The notes under the pieces are model-generated. The model was given only the letters and a program-made list of their open reading frames with translations, ran no database searches and had not been told where the DNA came from. The translations under genes and the position numbers were made by a program. A stretch of DNA of 64,000 nt. Source: Acerihabitans arboris (GTDB lineage: Bacteria > Pseudomonadota > Gammaproteobacteria > Enterobacterales > Enterobacteriaceae). The stretch is from positions 124,001 to 188,000 of the forward strand of contig NZ_WUBS01000001.1 of assembly GCF_010131535.1 (NCBI RefSeq), given 5' to 3'. Shown one piece after another: positions 1 to 9,160 of this stretch. Position 1 is the stretch's first letter. Each line of letters begins with the position of its first letter.

Positions 1-1251
1 GTTGACGCCGACCACCGCCCCGCCAATCACCCGATGGCTTTCTTTATCGAAAATCAGCTTGGTCATGCCGTCCTGGCAGTCGGAGGCGATGGCGCGGCCT
101 GACGCCGCCCACGGGAAGGTCGCCACTTCGTAGCTGATGCCCTTATCCTTCGCTTCTTTCTCGGTCACGCCGACCCAGGCCACTTCCGGCTCGGTATAGG
201 CAATGGACGGGATCACCTTGGGGTCAAAGTAATGTTTCTTGCCGGCGATAACTTCCGCCGCCACATGGCCCTCATGGGTACCTTTGTGCGCCAGCATCGG
301 CTGCCCGACGATATCGCCGATGGCATAGATATGCGGCACATTGGTGCGCAGCTGTTTATCGACGCGGATAAACCCGCGATCGTCCACTTCCACCCCGGCC
401 TTGCCGGCGTCAAGCAGCTTGCCGTTCGGCACGCGGCCGATGGCCACCAGCACCGCGTCGTAACGCTGCGGCTCGGCGGGCGCCTTCTTGCCTTCCATGG
501 TGACGTAGATGCCATCTTCCTTGGCTTCCACGGTGGTCACCTTGGTTTCCAGCATCAGGTTAAACTGCTTGCTGATGCGTTTGGTATAGACCTTGACGAT
601 ATCCTTATCCGCCACCGGGATCACCTGGTCGAACATTTCAACCACGTCGATCTTGGAGCCCAGCGCATAGTAGACGGTGGCCATTTCCAGGCCGATAATG
701 CCGCCGCCCATGACCAGCAGCTTTTCCGGCACGGTTTTTAACGCCAGCGCGTCGGTGGAATCCCATACGCGCGGGTCGTCATGGGGAATAAACGGCAGCG
801 TAATCGGCCGCGAGCCGGCGGCGATAATCGCATTGTCGAAATTGATGGTGGTGGTGCCTTTTTCGCCTTCCACCACCAGGGTGTTGGCGCCGGTGAATTT
901 GCCCACGCCGTGCACGACATTCACTTTACGGGCTTTGGCCATGCCGGTCAGACCGCCGGTCAGCTGGTTGACTACCCGTTCTTTCCAGGTGCGCACTTTA
1001 TCGATATCGGTTTTCGGCTCGCCGAAGGTGATGCCGTTTTCGCTTAACGCTTTTGCTTCTTCAATCACCTTGGCGACATGCAGCAGCGCCTTGGAAGGGA
1101 TACAGCCAACATTCAGGCAAACACCGCCCAGCGTCGCGTAACGTTCGACCAGCACGGTCTCCAGACCTAAATCGGCACAACGGAAGGCGGCGGAATATCC
1201 CCCCGGGCCCGCCCCAAGTACCACGACCTGGGTTTTGATTTCAGTACTCAT
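1..1251 (-). CDS. lpdA: Dihydrolipoyl dehydrogenase (E3), partial at left edge
   Basis: E3 component shared by the pyruvate and 2-oxoglutarate dehydrogenase complexes and the glycine cleavage system; it reoxidises dihydrolipoyl groups with FAD and NAD+ in the cytoplasm. The frame is open from 1251 to the window edge, giving the first 417 residues of a family usually about 474 long. Visible are the N-terminal FAD dinucleotide motif GAGPGGYSA (residues 13-21) and the redox-active disulfide GGVCLNVGC with C45 and C50. Two ATG codons stand in tandem (1254 and 1251). I chose 1251 because AGAGG lies at a better distance from it and the product then starts MSTEIKTQ like the E. coli enzyme. It is the last gene of the pdhR-aceE-aceF-lpdA unit, but the 233-base gap to aceF leaves room for its own promoter, as known in E. 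coli. C-terminal dimer domain is outside the window. Confidence 0.97.
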   Translation of the reverse strand, partial: MSTEIKTQVVVLGAGPGGYSAAFRCADLGLETVLVERYATLGGVCLNVGCIPSKALLHVAKVIEEAKALSENGITFGEPKTDIDKVRTWKERVVNQLTGGLTGMAKARKVNVVHGVGKFTGANTLVVEGEKGTTTINFDNAIIAAGSRPITLPFIPHDDPRVWDSTDALALKTVPEKLLVMGGGIIGLEMATVYYALGSKIDVVEMFDQVIPVADKDIVKVYTKRISKQFNLMLETKVTTVEAKEDGIYVTMEGKKAPAEPQRYDAVLVAIGRVPNGKLLDAGKAGVEVDDRGFIRVDKQLRTNVPHIYAIGDIVGQPMLAHKGTHEGHVAAEVIAGKKHYFDPKVIPSIAYTEPEVAWVGVTEKEAKDKGISYEVATFPWAASGRAIASDCQDGMTKLIFDKESHRVIGGAVVGVN

Positions 1252-1458
1252 CATGACCTCTTAGTTGTTTGTCCGGCGGGTAAGGCGTTAATTTTCTGGC
1301 GAATTAAAGGCATAACGCGCCGACACCACCGGGACGCCTCCATCAAAACCAGTTTACAGAAATGTTAATAATCTGCAAAGCGCGTTCAGACGGCGCGTGA
1401 CCTGTTTGCTCTGCCGGAGGGAAATCCTGCCCGCCGGCAACGTCACATTAAACAATCA

Positions 1459-1478
1459 GGCCGGCCCTGGGGCCGGCC
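1459..1478 (-). terminator. GC hairpin just after aceF, possible partial terminator
   Basis: A perfect 8-base inverted repeat GGCCGGCC with a 4-base loop starts 6 bases after the aceF stop codon on the minus strand. It is followed only by a broken T-run (TGATTGTTT), so it may protect the 3' end or attenuate readthrough into lpdA rather than terminate fully. Confidence 0.5.
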
Positions 1479-1484
1479 ACGGGC

Positions 1485-3416
1485 TTACATCACCAGACGA
1501 CGAATATCGGACATTACGTTGTTGATGAAACTGATAAAACGAGCACCCGCCGCGCCGTCGATAACCCGATGGTCATAGGACAGGGACAGCGGCAGCATCA
1601 GGCGCGGCGTGAATTCCTTACCGTTCCAGACCGGCTTCATCGCCGATTTGGACACGCCTAGGATGGCCACTTCCGGCGCGTTGACAATAGGCGTAAACGA
1701 GGTGCCGCCGATGCCGCCCAGGCTGGAGATGGTGAAACAGCCGCCCTGCATATCGGAGGACGTCAGTTTGCCGTCACGGGCCTTTTTGGAGATTTCGGCC
1801 AGTTCGCGCGACAGTTCAAAGATCCCTTTCTTATTCACGTCGCGGAACACCGGCACCACCAGGCCGTTCGGCGTATCCACCGCCACGCCGATGTTGATGT
1901 ATTTCTTCAGCGTCAGCTTCTGGGCATCTTCGGACAGCGAGCTGTTGAAGCGCGGCAGTTCTTCCAACGCCTTGGCCACGGCCTTCATGATAAACACCAG
2001 CGGGGTGATCTTCACGTCCAGCCGTTTCTTTTCCGCTTCGGCATTCTGCTGTTTACGGAAATTCTCGACCTCGGTGATATCGGCTTCATCGAACTGGGTG
2101 ACATGCGGGATCATGACCCAGTTGCGGTGCAGGTTGGCGCCGGAAATCTTCTGGATGCGGCCCAGTTCGACTTCTTCCGTATCGCCGAACTTGCTGAAAT
2201 CCACCTTCGGCCATGGCAGCAGTCCCGGCAGCGAACCACCGGTAGCGCCTGCGGCGGGCGTGGACTCGGCGCGCTTTACCGCGTCCTTGACGTAGGTCTG
2301 GATATCTTCGCGCAGGATACGGCCTTTACGTCCGGTCCCCTTCACTTTAGCCAGGTTAACGCCAAATTCCCGCGCCAGGCGGCGGATAACCGGGGTGGCG
2401 TGCACATAGGCGTCGTTTTCGGCAAACTCGCCCTTGCCTTCGGTTTTAGGCGCAGCCTGGGCCGCGGCGTTTTTATTCGCCTGCGATGCCGGGGCCGGCG
2501 CCACCGCGGCGGCGGTTTCGGTCTTCGCGGCAGCGGACGGAGCAGCGCCTTCCACCGCAAATACCATGATCAGGCTGCCGGTGCTGACCTTGTCGCCGGT
2601 GCTGATTTTGATCTCTTTAACGGTGCCCGCGAACGGAGCCGGGACTTCCATCGAGGCTTTATCGCCTTCAACGGTAATCAGCGACTGTTCGGCGCTGACC
2701 TTGTCGCCGACCTTGACCAGCACTTCGGTGACTTCCACTTCGTCGCCGCCGATATCCGGTACGTTAACCTCTTTCGTGCCGCCGGCATCGCCGCCGGATT
2801 GTGCCGGCGCCGCGGCGGCAGGCTTGCTGTCCGCGGCAGGCGCGGCCGATTCACCGCCGGCGCCCGCCACTTCAAACACCATGATCAATGAACCAGTGCT
2901 GACTTTGTCGCCGGTGTTAACCTTGATTTCCGTGACTTTGCCGGCAAACGGCGCAGGGACTTCCATCGAGGCCTTGTCGCCTTCAACGGTTATCAGCGAT
3001 TGTTCAGCCGTCACGGTGTCGCCGACCTTGACCAGCACTTCGGTGACTTCAACTTCGTCGCCGCCGATATCCGGCACCTCGACATTCTTGCTTGCCGCGC
3101 CACCGGCCGCCTGCGGCTTGGCCCCGGCGGGTTTGGCGTCGCTTGACGCCTCGGCCTGCGCCGGCGGTTTTTCCGCCGCGCCGTCGGCATCTTCAAACAC
3201 CATGATAAGCTTGCCGGTGGTGACCTTATCGCCCACCGCCACTTTCAGCTCTTTGATAACCCCCGCCTGCGGCGAGGGAACTTCCATGGACGCCTTGTCG
3301 CCTTCGACGGTAATCAGCGATTGTTCGGCTTCAACTTTATCACCCACGCTTACCAGCACTTCGGTGACTTCAACTTCATCGGCACCGATATCCGGTACGT
3401 TAATTTCAATAGCCAT
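1485..3416 (-). CDS. aceF: Dihydrolipoamide acetyltransferase (E2) of pyruvate dehydrogenase
   Basis: Core E2 subunit of pyruvate dehydrogenase: its lipoyl arms carry the acetyl group from E1 to CoA. The 643-residue protein (E. coli about 630) has three N-terminal lipoyl domains, each with the GDKAS motif, lipoylated lysines predicted at K41, K148 and K253. They are joined by Ala/Pro-rich linkers that act as swinging arms. An E3-binding domain follows at roughly 335-380 ([17 protein letters not shown]) and then the catalytic domain with the DHRVIDG motif (H616, D620). The three lipoyl repeats are close to identical in DNA, so unequal recombination could change their number. It starts 15 bases after the aceE stop, so is cotranscribed with it. 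Confidence 0.98.
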   Translation of the reverse strand: MAIEINVPDIGADEVEVTEVLVSVGDKVEAEQSLITVEGDKASMEVPSPQAGVIKELKVAVGDKVTTGKLIMVFEDADGAAEKPPAQAEASSDAKPAGAKPQAAGGAASKNVEVPDIGGDEVEVTEVLVKVGDTVTAEQSLITVEGDKASMEVPAPFAGKVTEIKVNTGDKVSTGSLIMVFEVAGAGGESAAPAADSKPAAAAPAQSGGDAGGTKEVNVPDIGGDEVEVTEVLVKVGDKVSAEQSLITVEGDKASMEVPAPFAGTVKEIKISTGDKVSTGSLIMVFAVEGAAPSAAAKTETAAAVAPAPASQANKNAAAQAAPKTEGKGEFAENDAYVHATPVIRRLAREFGVNLAKVKGTGRKGRILREDIQTYVKDAVKRAESTPAAGATGGSLPGLLPWPKVDFSKFGDTEEVELGRIQKISGANLHRNWVMIPHVTQFDEADITEVENFRKQQNAEAEKKRLDVKITPLVFIMKAVAKALEELPRFNSSLSEDAQKLTLKKYINIGVAVDTPNGLVVPVFRDVNKKGIFELSRELAEISKKARDGKLTSSDMQGGCFTISSLGGIGGTSFTPIVNAPEVAILGVSKSAMKPVWNGKEFTPRLMLPLSLSYDHRVIDGAAGARFISFINNVMSDIRRLVM

Positions 3417-3431
3417 TGATTTCTCTACCTC

Positions 3432-6101
3432 TTATGCCAAACGCGGGTTGACTTTGTCCGCGTCGATGCCGAACTTGGTAATCGCCTTGGCGACCACGTC
3501 GGCGTCGATTTCGCCACGCTTGGCCAGTTCACCCAGCGCCGCCACGACCACGTAAGACGCATCCACCTCGAAATGATGACGCAGGTTCTCGCGGCTGTCG
3601 GAACGACCGAAACCATCGGTACCCAAGACCCGGAACTCGCTGGCCGGGATAAAGTTACGGATTTGTTCGGCAAACAGTTTCATATAATCGGTGGAAGCCA
3701 CCGCCGGCGCATCGCTCAGGATCTGGGCAACATAAGGCACGCGCGGTTTTTCAGCCGGGTGCAGCATGTTCCAGCGTTCACAATCCTGCCCGTCGCGCGC
3801 CAGTTCGGTAAAGGACGTGACGCTATAGACATCGGAGCCGACGCCGTAATCCCTGGCCAGGATGCCGGCGGCTTCGCGCACGTGGCGCAGGATGGCGCCG
3901 GAGCCCATCAGCTGTACCTTGCCTTTGCTGCCGTCGATGGTTTCCAGTTTATAAATACCCTTGCGGATACCCTCTTCCGCGCCTGCCGGCATGGCCGGCA
4001 TATGGTAGTTTTCGTTCAGGGTGGTCAGGTAGTAATACACGTTTTCCTGCGCTTCGCCGTACATACGGGTCAGGCCGTCATGCATGATGACCGCGACTTC
4101 GTAGGCATACGCCGGATCGTAGGAGATGCAGTTCGGGATGGTCAGCGACTGGATGTGGCTGTGGCCGTCCTCATGCTGCAGGCCTTCGCCGTTCAGGGTG
4201 GTGCGCCCGGAGGTGCCGCCGATCAGGAAGCCGCGCGCCTGCTGGTCGCCCGCCGCCCAGCACAGATCGCCGATACGCTGGAAGCCGAACATGGAGTAAT
4301 AAATATAGAACGGGATCATCGGCAGGTCATTGGTGCTGTAGGACGTTGCCGCCGCCAGCCATGAAGACGCCGCGCCCAGTTCGTTGATCCCTTCCTGCAG
4401 GATTTGGCCTTTCTCGTCTTCACGATAGTAGGCGACCTGCTCACGGTCCTGCGGGGTATACTGCTGGCCGTTCGGGCTATAGATGCCGATCTGGCGGAAC
4501 AGGCCTTCCATACCGAAAGTACGCGCTTCGTCGGCGATAATCGGCACCAGGCGATCCTTGATCGACGGGTTCTTCAGCATCACGTTCAATACGCGGACAA
4601 AGGCGATGGTGGTGGAGATCTCTTTCTTCTGTTCTTCCAGCAGCGCGCCGAAGTCCTGCAGCGTAGGCAGTTCCAGCGGTTTGGTGAAGTTCTTCAGGCG
4701 GCTTGGCAGGTAGCCGTGCAGCGCCTTGCGGCGTTCATGCAGGTACTCGTACTCTTCCGAGCCTTCCTTGAAGGTAATGTAGGGCAGTTGTTCGATAGTG
4801 TCTTCGGGCACCATCGGGGACAGGTTGAAACGGTCGCGGAAATAACGCACGCCGTCCATGTTCATCTTCTTGACCTGGTGGGCGATGTTCATGCCTTCCG
4901 CGGTCTCGCCCATGCCGTAGCCCTTAATGGTATGGGCCAGGATGACGATAGGTTTGCCGGTGGTTTTCTGCGCTTTTTGCAGCGCGGCGAAAACTTTTTT
5001 CGGATCGTGGCCGCCACGGTTCAATGCCCAGACTTCGTCGTCGCTCATATCCTTGACCAGCGCGGCGGTTTCAGGATATTTACCGAAGAAGTGCTCGCGC
5101 ACATAGGCGCCGTTCTTGGACTTGAAGGTCTGGTAATCGCCGTCGACGGTTTCATTCATCAGCTGGATCAGCTTGCCGCTGGTATCCTTGCGCAGCAGCT
5201 CATCCCAGCGGCTGCCCCAGATAACCTTGATCACTTCCCAGCCGGCGCCGCCAAAGATGCCTTCCAGCTCGTTGATGATCTTGCCGTTGCCGGTAACCGG
5301 GCCGTCCAGGCGCTGCAGGTTACAGTTGATGATGAAGACCAGGTTGTCCAGTTTTTCACGCGTGGCGATGGTAATCGCGCCCTTGGATTCCGGCTCGTCC
5401 ATTTCACCGTCGCCCAGGAAAGCGTATACCGTCTGCGCGGTGGTGTTTTTCAGGCCGCGGTGGTTCAGGTATTTCAGGAATTTAGCCTGGTAGATGGCGC
5501 TGATCGGGCCCAGGCCCATCGAGACGGTCGGGAACTGCCAGAATTCCGGCATCAGTTTTGGATGCGGGTAGGAAGACAACCCTTTGCCCTGTACTTCCTG
5601 GCGGAAATTGTTCATCTGGTCTTCGGTCAGGCGGCCTTCGAGAAAGGCGCGCGCATAGATCCCGGGGGAAATATGGCCCTGGAAGTAAACCAAATCGCCG
5701 CCGTCCTGGTCGCTGCGCGCGCGGAAGAAATGGTTGAAGCAAACTTCATAAACGGTGGCGGACGACTGGAAGGACGCCATATGGCCGCCCAGATCCAAAT
5801 CTTTTTTCGATGCGTGCAATACCGTCATCACCGCGTTCCAGCGGATGGCGGAGCGAATGCGGCGCTCCAATTCCAGGTTACCGGGGTACTCAGGCTCGTC
5901 TTCAACCGGAATGCTGTTGATGTAGTTACGGCCCGAGGCACCCGCAGCGATACTGACGCCACCTTTACGCGCGCCGTCAAGTACCTGATCAATCAGGAAC
6001 TGTGCGCGTTCAATACCCTCTTCACGGATAACCGATTCGATCGCCTGTAGCCAGTCGCGTGTCTCGATCGGATCCACGTCATTGTATAAACGTTCTGACA
6101 T
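3432..6101 (-). CDS. aceE: Pyruvate dehydrogenase E1 component, homodimeric
   Basis: Thiamine diphosphate-dependent decarboxylase that turns pyruvate into an acetyl group on the E2 lipoyl arm; entry point to the TCA cycle. Length 889 residues against 887 in E. coli. The TPP/Mg signature GDGEMDE...NCN is at residues 230-261. The start at 6101 gives MSERLYNDVDPIETRDW, matching the family N-terminus. It follows pdhR after 139 bases containing a long hairpin, and is followed closely by aceF. Expression is expected to depend on PdhR through the operator in front of pdhR. Confidence 0.98.
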   Translation of the reverse strand: MSERLYNDVDPIETRDWLQAIESVIREEGIERAQFLIDQVLDGARKGGVSIAAGASGRNYINSIPVEDEPEYPGNLELERRIRSAIRWNAVMTVLHASKKDLDLGGHMASFQSSATVYEVCFNHFFRARSDQDGGDLVYFQGHISPGIYARAFLEGRLTEDQMNNFRQEVQGKGLSSYPHPKLMPEFWQFPTVSMGLGPISAIYQAKFLKYLNHRGLKNTTAQTVYAFLGDGEMDEPESKGAITIATREKLDNLVFIINCNLQRLDGPVTGNGKIINELEGIFGGAGWEVIKVIWGSRWDELLRKDTSGKLIQLMNETVDGDYQTFKSKNGAYVREHFFGKYPETAALVKDMSDDEVWALNRGGHDPKKVFAALQKAQKTTGKPIVILAHTIKGYGMGETAEGMNIAHQVKKMNMDGVRYFRDRFNLSPMVPEDTIEQLPYITFKEGSEEYEYLHERRKALHGYLPSRLKNFTKPLELPTLQDFGALLEEQKKEISTTIAFVRVLNVMLKNPSIKDRLVPIIADEARTFGMEGLFRQIGIYSPNGQQYTPQDREQVAYYREDEKGQILQEGINELGAASSWLAAATSYSTNDLPMIPFYIYYSMFGFQRIGDLCWAAGDQQARGFLIGGTSGRTTLNGEGLQHEDGHSHIQSLTIPNCISYDPAYAYEVAVIMHDGLTRMYGEAQENVYYYLTTLNENYHMPAMPAGAEEGIRKGIYKLETIDGSKGKVQLMGSGAILRHVREAAGILARDYGVGSDVYSVTSFTELARDGQDCERWNMLHPAEKPRVPYVAQILSDAPAVASTDYMKLFAEQIRNFIPASEFRVLGTDGFGRSDSRENLRHHFEVDASYVVVAALGELAKRGEIDADVVAKAITKFGIDADKVNPRLA

Positions 6102-6142
6102 GGTGGTGTTCCTTATCTATCGCTATTAAATTGGTTTAGTTG

Positions 6143-6200
6143 GAGCCTGTCTTCCTGCGCTCGTTATCGCTTACGCTTAAGAACACACGAAGACAGGCTC
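6143..6200 (-). repeat. Long imperfect-loop hairpin between pdhR and aceE
   Basis: A perfect 12-base inverted repeat (GAGCCTGTCTTC at 6143-6154 and its complement at 6189-6200) encloses a 34-base loop that itself holds a weaker inverted repeat (GCG...CGC). There is no T-run on either side, so it is more likely an RNA-processing or stability element, or an intergenic palindromic repeat, than a terminator. No second copy was noticed in this window. Confidence 0.55.
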
Positions 6201-6240
6201 ATTATTACGTTGCCGTTTTTCAGCTCCCGTTGCCGGAGGC

Positions 6241-7005
6241 TTAGTCCTTGCGTTGCTGGAGCCGGCGCAGCGATCGTTCGCGGCGGCTGTGTTCCCGACT
6301 GAGGTCCAGCAAAATTTCCTCAATAAACGCCAGATGGCGGTGAGAAGCCTCGCGCGCTTTTTCCGGCTCGCGTGCCACTATCGCCGCAAAAATCCCGGCG
6401 CGGTGACTGCTCACCTGCGCCAGCATTTCCCGGCGCGAGTAGAGCAATTCAAAATTCTGACGTACGTTTTTTTCCAGCATCGGTCCCATGCAGCGCACCA
6501 AATGTAATAAAACCGCATTGTGAGCGGCTTCGGTTACGGCGATTTGATACTGCAGGACGGCGTCGGCTTCGGCGTCGAGGTCGCCGTTTTCCTGGGCCTG
6601 CTGGATAATCTGGTGGCAATCGCGTATGCGGTCGAGATCTTCTTCCGTGCCGCGCAGCGCGGCGTAATAAGCGGCAATACCCTCGAGGGCATGGCGGGTT
6701 TCCAGCAGATCGTATTGTGATTCCGGGTGTTCGGCCAGCAATTCAGCCAGCGGATCGCTGAAGCTTTGCCAAAGATTGCTTTGTACAAATGTTCCGCCGC
6801 CCTGTCGACGCAGGAGCAGGCCTTTTCCTTCGAGGCGCTGTATGGCTTCCCGCAGGGAGGGTCGGGAAACGTCGAACTGTTTTGCCAGTTCGCGCTCCGG
6901 GGGCAGCTTTTCGCCGGGACGCAATGTCCCTTCCAGGATTAAGTATTCCAGTTGCTGCTCGATAACATCCGAAAGTTTCGCTTGGCGGATTTTACTATAG
7001 GCCAT
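6241..7005 (-). CDS. pdhR: Pyruvate-responsive transcriptional repressor PdhR
   Basis: GntR-family (FadR subfamily) repressor of the pyruvate dehydrogenase operon that releases DNA when pyruvate binds. 254 residues, as in E. coli. The N-terminal winged helix-turn-helix spans about 10-75 ([30 protein letters not shown]), and an FCD-type all-helical sensor domain follows from about 90. It is first in the operon and is itself downstream of a perfect PdhR operator at 7037-7053, so autoregulation is expected. Basic, arginine-rich C-terminal tail ([15 protein letters not shown]). Confidence 0.97.
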   Translation of the reverse strand: MAYSKIRQAKLSDVIEQQLEYLILEGTLRPGEKLPPERELAKQFDVSRPSLREAIQRLEGKGLLLRRQGGGTFVQSNLWQSFSDPLAELLAEHPESQYDLLETRHALEGIAAYYAALRGTEEDLDRIRDCHQIIQQAQENGDLDAEADAVLQYQIAVTEAAHNAVLLHLVRCMGPMLEKNVRQNFELLYSRREMLAQVSSHRAGIFAAIVAREPEKAREASHRHLAFIEEILLDLSREHSRRERSLRRLQQRKD

Positions 7006-7036
7006 TTATAATCATCTTTGCGAATTGCGCGGAGTC

Positions 7037-7053
7037 AATTGGTAATACCAATT
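7037..7053. promoter_or_regulatory. PdhR operator
   Basis: AATTGGTAATACCAATT is a perfect palindrome (AATTGGT, 3-base spacer, ACCAATT) placed 32 bases before the pdhR start. It matches the known PdhR recognition sequence, with only the central spacer differing from the E. coli pdhR site. Confidence 0.9.
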
Positions 7054-7192
7054 TCATAAACGTGACGCTAAAGTAACAAAGTATTCACCTCCTGTCCATG
7101 ACGGCATTGACCTAAATCATTAAACACCGCACATTTAAACAATTGCACTAAGCTTGTGCTGCATTTTGATAACCATCCAGTTCCATCCACTG

Positions 7193-7212
7193 AAAATGTG
7201 AAATGACATTTT
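7193..7212. promoter_or_regulatory. 20-bp palindrome of unknown role between pdhR and aroP
   Basis: AAAATGT, a 6-base spacer, then ACATTTT: a perfect 7-base inverted repeat in an AT-rich intergenic region. The geometry is operator-like. It has one TGTGA half similar to a CRP site but the second half (ACATT) does not fit CRP, so I do not assign a regulator. Confidence 0.4.
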
Positions 7213-7490
7213 TAACCTTTACGTAACGCCAAATAGCCCAAGCTGAACCGTTTGAGCAAAGAATTAAGCGTTAAAAATAGCCAAAAAATGCATGCCTGAC
7301 GGAAAAAATAACATTTTTGCCACATCAGCATCCACCTGCCCGTCGCCGGCAGCCGGCCGGCAGAAAATGCGTAAGATCATGCTGGTTTTGAATTTCCCGC
7401 GCCGCCCCGATAAATCAGGTGCAAACTTTTTTACATACCACTATTCTTGTGCCAACGGCAGCCCGCGACGGCAATTGGCTCAACGGTTAG

Positions 7491-7531
7491 CGTAAAATAT
7501 AACGTACATAAAACGTAATGCAGGGATTACA
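7491..7531 (+). promoter_or_regulatory. Tandem TyrR boxes upstream of aroP
   Basis: Two sites resembling the TyrR consensus TGTAAA-N6-TTTACA lie side by side: CGTAAA-N6-CGTACA at 7491-7508 and CGTAAT-N6-ATTACA at 7514-7531, each about 9 of 12 matches, with starts 23 bases apart. E. coli aroP is controlled by two adjacent TyrR boxes with similar spacing. The second box ends 53 bases before the aroP start. The rest of 7054-7490 shows no gene I can support. Confidence 0.6.
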
Positions 7532-7584
7532 TACCGCAATTTACGCTGGGGTGGTCCACTGACCGTAACACATGAGGATTTTCG

Positions 7585-8961
7585 ATGGATGGTAAACAGC
7601 GCGGAGAGACGCTCAAACGCGGGTTAAAAAACCGCCATATTCAGCTTATTGCCTTAGGCGGCGCGATTGGCACGGGCCTGTTCCTGGGGATTGCCCAAAC
7701 GATTAAAATGGCTGGTCCGTCGGTTATACTGGGTTATGCCATCGGCGGTTTTATCGCTTTCCTGATCATGCGCCAGTTAGGCGAGATGGTAGTCGAGGAG
7801 CCGGTCGCCGGTTCGTTTAGCCACTTCGCCTATAAATATTGGGGCAATTTTGCCGGTTTCGCCTCCGGCTGGAATTACTGGGTACTGTATGTGCTGGTTG
7901 CCATGGCCGAACTGACCGCCGTGGGCATCTATATGCATTACTGGTGGCCGGACCTGCCGACCTGGATTTCAGCGGCGATCTTTTTCATTATCATCAACGT
8001 CATCAACCTGGCCAATGTCAAAGTCTATGGCGAGATGGAGTTTTGGTTCGCCATTATCAAAGTGGCGGCCATCATTGCGATGATCCTGTTCGGCGCCTGG
8101 CTGTTGATAAGCGGCCACGGCGGCCCGGATGCCAGCGTGACCAACCTCTGGGCCCAGGGGGGATTTTTCCCCAACGGCGTCAGCGGCCTGATCATGGCGA
8201 TGGCGGTCATCATGTTTTCGTTCGGCGGCCTGGAGCTGGTGGGCATTACCGCCGCCGAAGCCGACAATCCCGAAAAGAGCATCCCGAAAGCCACCAACCA
8301 GGTTATCTACCGCATCCTGCTGTTTTATATCGGTTCGCTGGCCATCCTGCTGTCGCTGTATCCGTGGGGCAAGGTGGTGGAAGGCGGCAGTCCGTTTGTG
8401 CTGATTTTCCATGCGCTGAACAGCGACTGGGTGGCGGCCATCCTCAACCTGGTGGTGCTGACCGCGGCGCTGTCGGTATACAACAGCTGCGTTTACAGCA
8501 ATAGCCGTATGCTGTACGGCCTGGCGCGCCAGGGCAACGGCCCGAAAGCGCTGGCCAGCGTCGACCGCCGCGGCGTGCCGGTAGCGGCTATCGGCGTATC
8601 GGCCCTGGCGACCGCCATCTGTGTGCTGATCAACTATTTGATGCCCGGTAAAGCCTTTGGTCTGCTGATGTCGCTGGTGGTTTCCGCCCTGGTCATCAAC
8701 TGGGGCATGATAAGCCTGGCGCACCTGAAGTTCCGCCGCGCCATGGCCCGCCGGGGAACGGTAACCAAATTCCAGGCATTGTGGCATCCGTTCGGCAATT
8801 ACCTCTGCCTGCTGTTTATGGCCGCCATCCTGGTGGTAATGCTGATGACGCCGGGCATGGAAATATCGGTCTACCTGATTCCGGTTTGGCTTTGCCTGCT
8901 GGGCATCGGTTTTTACTTTAAACAGAAAAACCAACGCACCGCCGGCGCGCTCAGCCGCTAA
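7585..8961 (+). CDS. aroP: Aromatic amino acid permease
   Basis: Proton symporter of the APC superfamily (amino acid transporter family 2.A.3.1) for phenylalanine, tyrosine and tryptophan, in the inner membrane with 12 predicted membrane segments. 458 residues. The N-terminal signature LIALGGAIGTGLFLG begins at about residue 22, and EPVAGSFSHFAYKYWGNFAGFASGWNYW segments are typical of AroP rather than PheP. The start has AGGATTTTCG just before ATG (GAGGATTTTCGATGG). It is preceded by TyrR-like boxes and followed directly by a strong terminator, so it is a single-gene unit. Confidence 0.93.
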   Translation: MDGKQRGETLKRGLKNRHIQLIALGGAIGTGLFLGIAQTIKMAGPSVILGYAIGGFIAFLIMRQLGEMVVEEPVAGSFSHFAYKYWGNFAGFASGWNYWVLYVLVAMAELTAVGIYMHYWWPDLPTWISAAIFFIIINVINLANVKVYGEMEFWFAIIKVAAIIAMILFGAWLLISGHGGPDASVTNLWAQGGFFPNGVSGLIMAMAVIMFSFGGLELVGITAAEADNPEKSIPKATNQVIYRILLFYIGSLAILLSLYPWGKVVEGGSPFVLIFHALNSDWVAAILNLVVLTAALSVYNSCVYSNSRMLYGLARQGNGPKALASVDRRGVPVAAIGVSALATAICVLINYLMPGKAFGLLMSLVVSALVINWGMISLAHLKFRRAMARRGTVTKFQALWHPFGNYLCLLFMAAILVVMLMTPGMEISVYLIPVWLCLLGIGFYFKQKNQRTAGALSR

Positions 8962-8967
8962 ACCCCG

Positions 8968-9001
8968 CCCTTCCCCGGCCTGCGGACCGGGGAAGGGTTT
9001 T
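8968..9001 (+). terminator. Rho-independent terminator of aroP
   Basis: Perfect 11-base stem CCCTTCCCCGG / CCGGGGAAGGG with an 8-base loop, followed by TTTT, starting 7 bases after the aroP stop codon. Confidence 0.9.
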
Positions 9002-9160
9002 ACTTCCGTTCCGCCGCCGCGAAATGCCACCCTGTTCACATTTTTCCCCTGATAACCCGTTTGTCCATTACATCAACCCGTTCCTGCCGATCCTTTGCCG
9101 CCGAATAGGCCAATACTGCCTGTTGTACTTCATGTTCTGTTTACAACGGAGAGTAGAACC

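Noticed and set aside
1485-3416. Triple lipoyl domains of AceF as an unusual repeat
   Set aside because: Three lipoyl domains are normal for the E. coli-type E2 protein.
2434-3555. 373-codon Ser/Thr/Pro-rich repetitive frame on the plus strand
   Set aside because: Mirror of the three lipoyl-domain repeats of aceF; the apparent protein repeats only reflect the aceF DNA repeats.
4404-6050. 548-codon open frame on the plus strand
   Set aside because: Antisense to aceE; an effect of high third-position GC in the real gene. No ribosome binding site and no family resemblance.
7292-7495. 67-codon ORF upstream of aroP
   Set aside because: No ribosome binding site, no recognisable domain, and its end overlaps the TyrR box region.
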